Assembly: GCA_017407885.1 (NCBI GenBank)
Contig: JAFQVU010000035.1
Coordinates: 1 to 7,309 of the forward strand
Direction: 5' to 3'
Origin: Clostridia bacterium
GTDB taxonomy: Bacteria > Bacillota_A > Clostridia > Oscillospirales > CAG-272
Length of the DNA stretch: 7,309 nt
Under the pieces are notes generated by a model. The model had not been told where the DNA came from. It did not search any database and worked only from the letters and a program-made list of their open reading frames with translations. Shown here piece after piece: positions 5,647 through 7,309 of this stretch (position 1 is its first letter; each line of letters starts with the position of its first letter). The position numbers and the translations under genes were made by a program.

Positions 5647-6209
5647 TGAGACTTTACAAATCAAACCACTTTGTTCTTACAGACATACGTACTACTGGAA
5701 AAAAGCAGACAAGCGGCATACTGTGCTTTGAAGGACTACCGTCCGTATACGGTTCCGCAAGAGAAGTTGTGGCACTTGAGGACGGAGTTGTACTTAAGGC
5801 AGGACGCAATAACGACATACATTCACGAGAGCACAGACTTGGCACAGTTGTCACTCTTACGGGACATGACGGTGTTACCGTTACATATGGGCGTCTTGAC
5901 TGCCGGTTTGTTGAAGAGGGTGACTATGTCCGGTGCGGAGAAGTGATTGGACTTCAAGGCTCGAGCGGTACCGGAACGGGAGAATATCTAACCCTTGAAT
6001 TTCGGCGTAACGGACGCCGTGTTGATGGCTGTGACTATCTTGGAATACCGCATAAAACCGGCGAATTCAAGCCGCCTGCAGAGCCGAATGCGGATGTAGT
6101 ATGCCGAGTATGCGGCTTGAGTGAGCGCATTCGTACATATATTGAAAGCTGCCCCGAGGCAGAGGAAATGTGGCAGAAGGTCAGAGAACATCTTGAACGT
6201 GCAAGATGA
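5646..6209 (+). CDS. M23/LytM-like protein lacking catalytic residues
   Basis: This 187-aa protein has no signal peptide or membrane segment. Residues about 40-135 follow the M23 (LytM) endopeptidase pattern: VVALEDGVVLKAG (41-53), LGTVVTLTGHDGVTVTYGRL (65-84), the biotinyl-like V.EGDYVRCGEVIG (89-102), GSSGTGTGEYLTLEF (105-119) and RNGRRVDGCDYLGI. The metal and catalytic sites are gone: YGRL replaces YAHL, YLTLE replaces HLHFE, and no HxxxD-type pair precedes the domain. It is therefore probably not a peptidase, and without an export signal probably cytoplasmic. The tail has CRVC (153-156) and a helical acidic/basic end. It is translationally coupled to the Cro-like gene (TAATG, GAGG upstream). 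Its function is unknown; a structural, binding or regulatory role in the switch is possible. The M23 resemblance is from motif reading. Confidence 0.85.
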   Translation: MRLYKSNHFVLTDIRTTGKKQTSGILCFEGLPSVYGSAREVVALEDGVVLKAGRNNDIHSREHRLGTVVTLTGHDGVTVTYGRLDCRFVEEGDYVRCGEVIGLQGSSGTGTGEYLTLEFRRNGRRVDGCDYLGIPHKTGEFKPPAEPNADVVCRVCGLSERIRTYIESCPEAEEMWQKVREHLERAR

Positions 6210-6222
6210 TGAACATTATATA
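6193..6222 (+). promoter_or_regulatory. Candidate internal promoter for the Cys-rich gene
   Basis: TTGAAC (6193-6198), overlapping the end of the M23-like gene, is followed after 18 nt by TATATA (6217-6222). The match is moderate and lies in AT-rich DNA. If used, the Cys-rich gene could be expressed independently of the repressed promoter at 5331. Confidence 0.35.
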
Positions 6223-6247
6223 TTCCTTGTGCATATCATGAAAATGA

Positions 6248-6271
6248 GGACACGGCAGCATGGCTGTGTCC
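6248..6271 (+). other. Hairpin in the leader of the Cys-rich gene
   Basis: GGACACGGC (6248-6256) pairs with GCTGTGTCC (6263-6271) through 9 pairs including one G-U, with loop AGCATG. No T-run follows, so it is not a standard terminator. It lies 41 nt before the ATG and upstream of the ribosome binding site, so it may stabilise the transcript or tune expression relative to the upstream genes. Confidence 0.45.
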
Positions 6272-6312
6272 AAAGCCTATGAGTATGATTTACAAGGAAG
6301 GATGGATTTATA

Positions 6313-7173
6313 ATGGCTGATAACAGAAACAGCTGCTTTGGTCGCGAGCGCGGTAATCTTGGAAATGGATGCGGCGTTGTGATTGATACCTACCAGGTGT
6401 TCGATTCCTGCCGTGACCGTGATTGCTTTGAGGATACACGTGTATTCCTTGATGAGCTTGGTCAGAGTATCATTGAACATACCACACAGGTCCGTACCAA
6501 ATCGGCGCAGATCTGCTCCTCCACAATTTCCGTGGAGCCGGTACAGCTCTCCCGCGGTTTTTATCGCGTGACGGTGCGCTTCTATGTACGCCTTGAGCTT
6601 GAGGCATGTCTTTGCCCCGGAAAGCCGCAGTGCTTTACTGGTCTTGCAGTAGTAGAAAAGTCCGTAGTTCTCTACGGCGGCGAAGGATCGGTGCATATTT
6701 TCCGCTCGAATGCCGCATCAGACGGCTTCTGCTCTGTGCCCACCTGCGGTGAGATGGGAAGCAATCTCCCGATTGCGGTAGTAGAGACGGTAGATCCCGT
6801 TGTGCTCAGCACAAATGTGGTTGAACCCACAGCATGCTGCTGCCACTGCTGCTGCTCGTGTGCGGATATCCCCACGGCGGTAAGCAATATGTTCGGTGAC
6901 CTTTATGATAACGGAAACCGTTATCTCGCGGTTTCACTCGGATTCTTCTCGGTTATCCGCATTGAGCGCCCCGAGCAGTATCTTGTGAACGCGGTTGAGT
7001 TCAGCGTACCCGATAAGGAGTGCGCGCCTGCGGAATCGAACAGTCCCTGCGATGCTTTTCGCAGAATGGCGTTCCCGATTGAAGAGTTTGCGCCCGGCAG
7101 AAGCGCGCCTACGATGCACGGCTGTGACTGCAATGCAAACACTGTCATAAAGGACTGCGGCTGCGGCAAATAA
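6313..7173 (+). CDS. Cysteine-rich protein of unknown function (286 aa)
   Basis: I do not recognise a named family, though I recall similar cysteine-rich proteins of unknown role in clostridia (unverified). It has 23 Cys in 286 residues, including the block CCCHCCCSC (175-183), paired CxC at 99/101, 271/273 and 282/284, and a C-terminus CGCGK. The rest alternates beta-rich segments: RGFYRVTVRFYVRLELEAC (81-99), VEKSVVLYGGEGSVHIF (114-130), IAVVETVDPVVL (154-165) and YLAVSLGFFSVIRIERP (204-220). There is no signal peptide, membrane helix or LPXTG motif. The layout suggests two related beta domains joined by the Cys block, possibly a structural, metal-binding or disulfide-linked coat-like protein; this is inference. 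GGAAGG lies 11 nt before the ATG. It follows the M23-like gene by 103 nt and ends in a strong terminator, so it is probably the last gene of the rightward arm. Confidence 0.85.
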   Translation: MADNRNSCFGRERGNLGNGCGVVIDTYQVFDSCRDRDCFEDTRVFLDELGQSIIEHTTQVRTKSAQICSSTISVEPVQLSRGFYRVTVRFYVRLELEACLCPGKPQCFTGLAVVEKSVVLYGGEGSVHIFRSNAASDGFCSVPTCGEMGSNLPIAVVETVDPVVLSTNVVEPTACCCHCCCSCADIPTAVSNMFGDLYDNGNRYLAVSLGFFSVIRIERPEQYLVNAVEFSVPDKECAPAESNSPCDAFRRMAFPIEEFAPGRSAPTMHGCDCNANTVIKDCGCGK

Positions 7174-7213
7174 AAAAACTACGGACTGCCCCTCGGGCAG
7201 TCCGTAGTTTTTT
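7173..7213 (+). terminator. Strong Rho-independent terminator after the Cys-rich gene
   Basis: A perfect 19-bp inverted repeat (7173-7191 with 7195-7213) has loop CTC and ends in T6 on the plus strand. It starts at the last base of the stop codon. The opposite strand also ends in a T-run, so it could stop leftward transcripts too. Confidence 0.95.
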
Positions 7214-7309
7214 ATATATTATTGTTTGTGGGGTGACGGTCGCTTTTTACAGCACATCGCAGGTGTCCCAAAGCTCATTATTGAACGAAATTCACGTTAA
7301 GGGATAAAA

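Noticed and set aside
6302..6312. ATG at 6302 as the start of the Cys-rich gene
   Set aside because: It reads three codons and stops; the ATG at 6313 opens the long frame.
7214..7309. Short frames at the right end: a 24-codon plus-strand frame beginning GTGACGGTC, and a minus-strand frame ending ELWDTCDVL
   Set aside because: Both are very short, the minus frame has an upstream in-frame stop within the window, and neither has a ribosome binding site. A continuation outside the window cannot be judged.

Overview
The window looks like chromosomal DNA from a gut-type clostridium (Firmicutes/Bacillota, class Clostridia). This rests on the RNase J gene, strong GGAGG-type ribosome binding sites, consensus sigma-A promoters, and an XRE/ImmA pair with a clostridial-style '...TDEDL' repressor C-terminus. 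No rRNA, tRNA, CRISPR array, insertion sequence, integrase or phage structural gene is visible.

Layout. Positions 2-1192 (+) hold the 3' two-thirds of an ABC exporter with a complete nucleotide-binding domain. A perfect 15-bp hairpin at 1198-1235 serves both this gene and the convergent ribonuclease J gene (1265-2941, -). Positions 2942-3505 are a non-coding, partly AT-rich stretch. Its right end is dense with inverted repeats that could form a structured RNA leader for a 74-aa small protein (3506-3730, +). That gene abuts, stop codon to stop codon, a tail-anchored-type small membrane protein (3731-4066, -).

The most interesting part is 3731-7213, a two-armed regulatory locus. The leftward arm encodes an XRE repressor (4728-5174), an ImmA/IrrE-type zinc peptidase (4123-4728, overlapping it by one base) and the small membrane protein. 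The rightward arm encodes a Cro-like helix-turn-helix protein (5401-5646) and an M23/LytM-like protein that has lost the catalytic residues (5646-6209, again a one-base TAATG overlap). A cysteine-rich 286-aa protein (6313-7173) follows and ends in a strong terminator. Two back-to-back sigma-A promoters drive the arms. A 9-1-9 palindrome with left arm AGTTCAGAA sits at the start point of each promoter, and a third copy lies inside the 3' end of the Cro-like gene.

Inference: this is a lambda-like or ICEBs1-like repressor/anti-repressor switch. Here it controls an inactive M23-like protein and a Cys-rich protein instead of visible mobility genes. It may be the edge of a mobile element that continues to the right, or a switch adopted by the host for its own locus. 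The sequence in the window does not decide between these.
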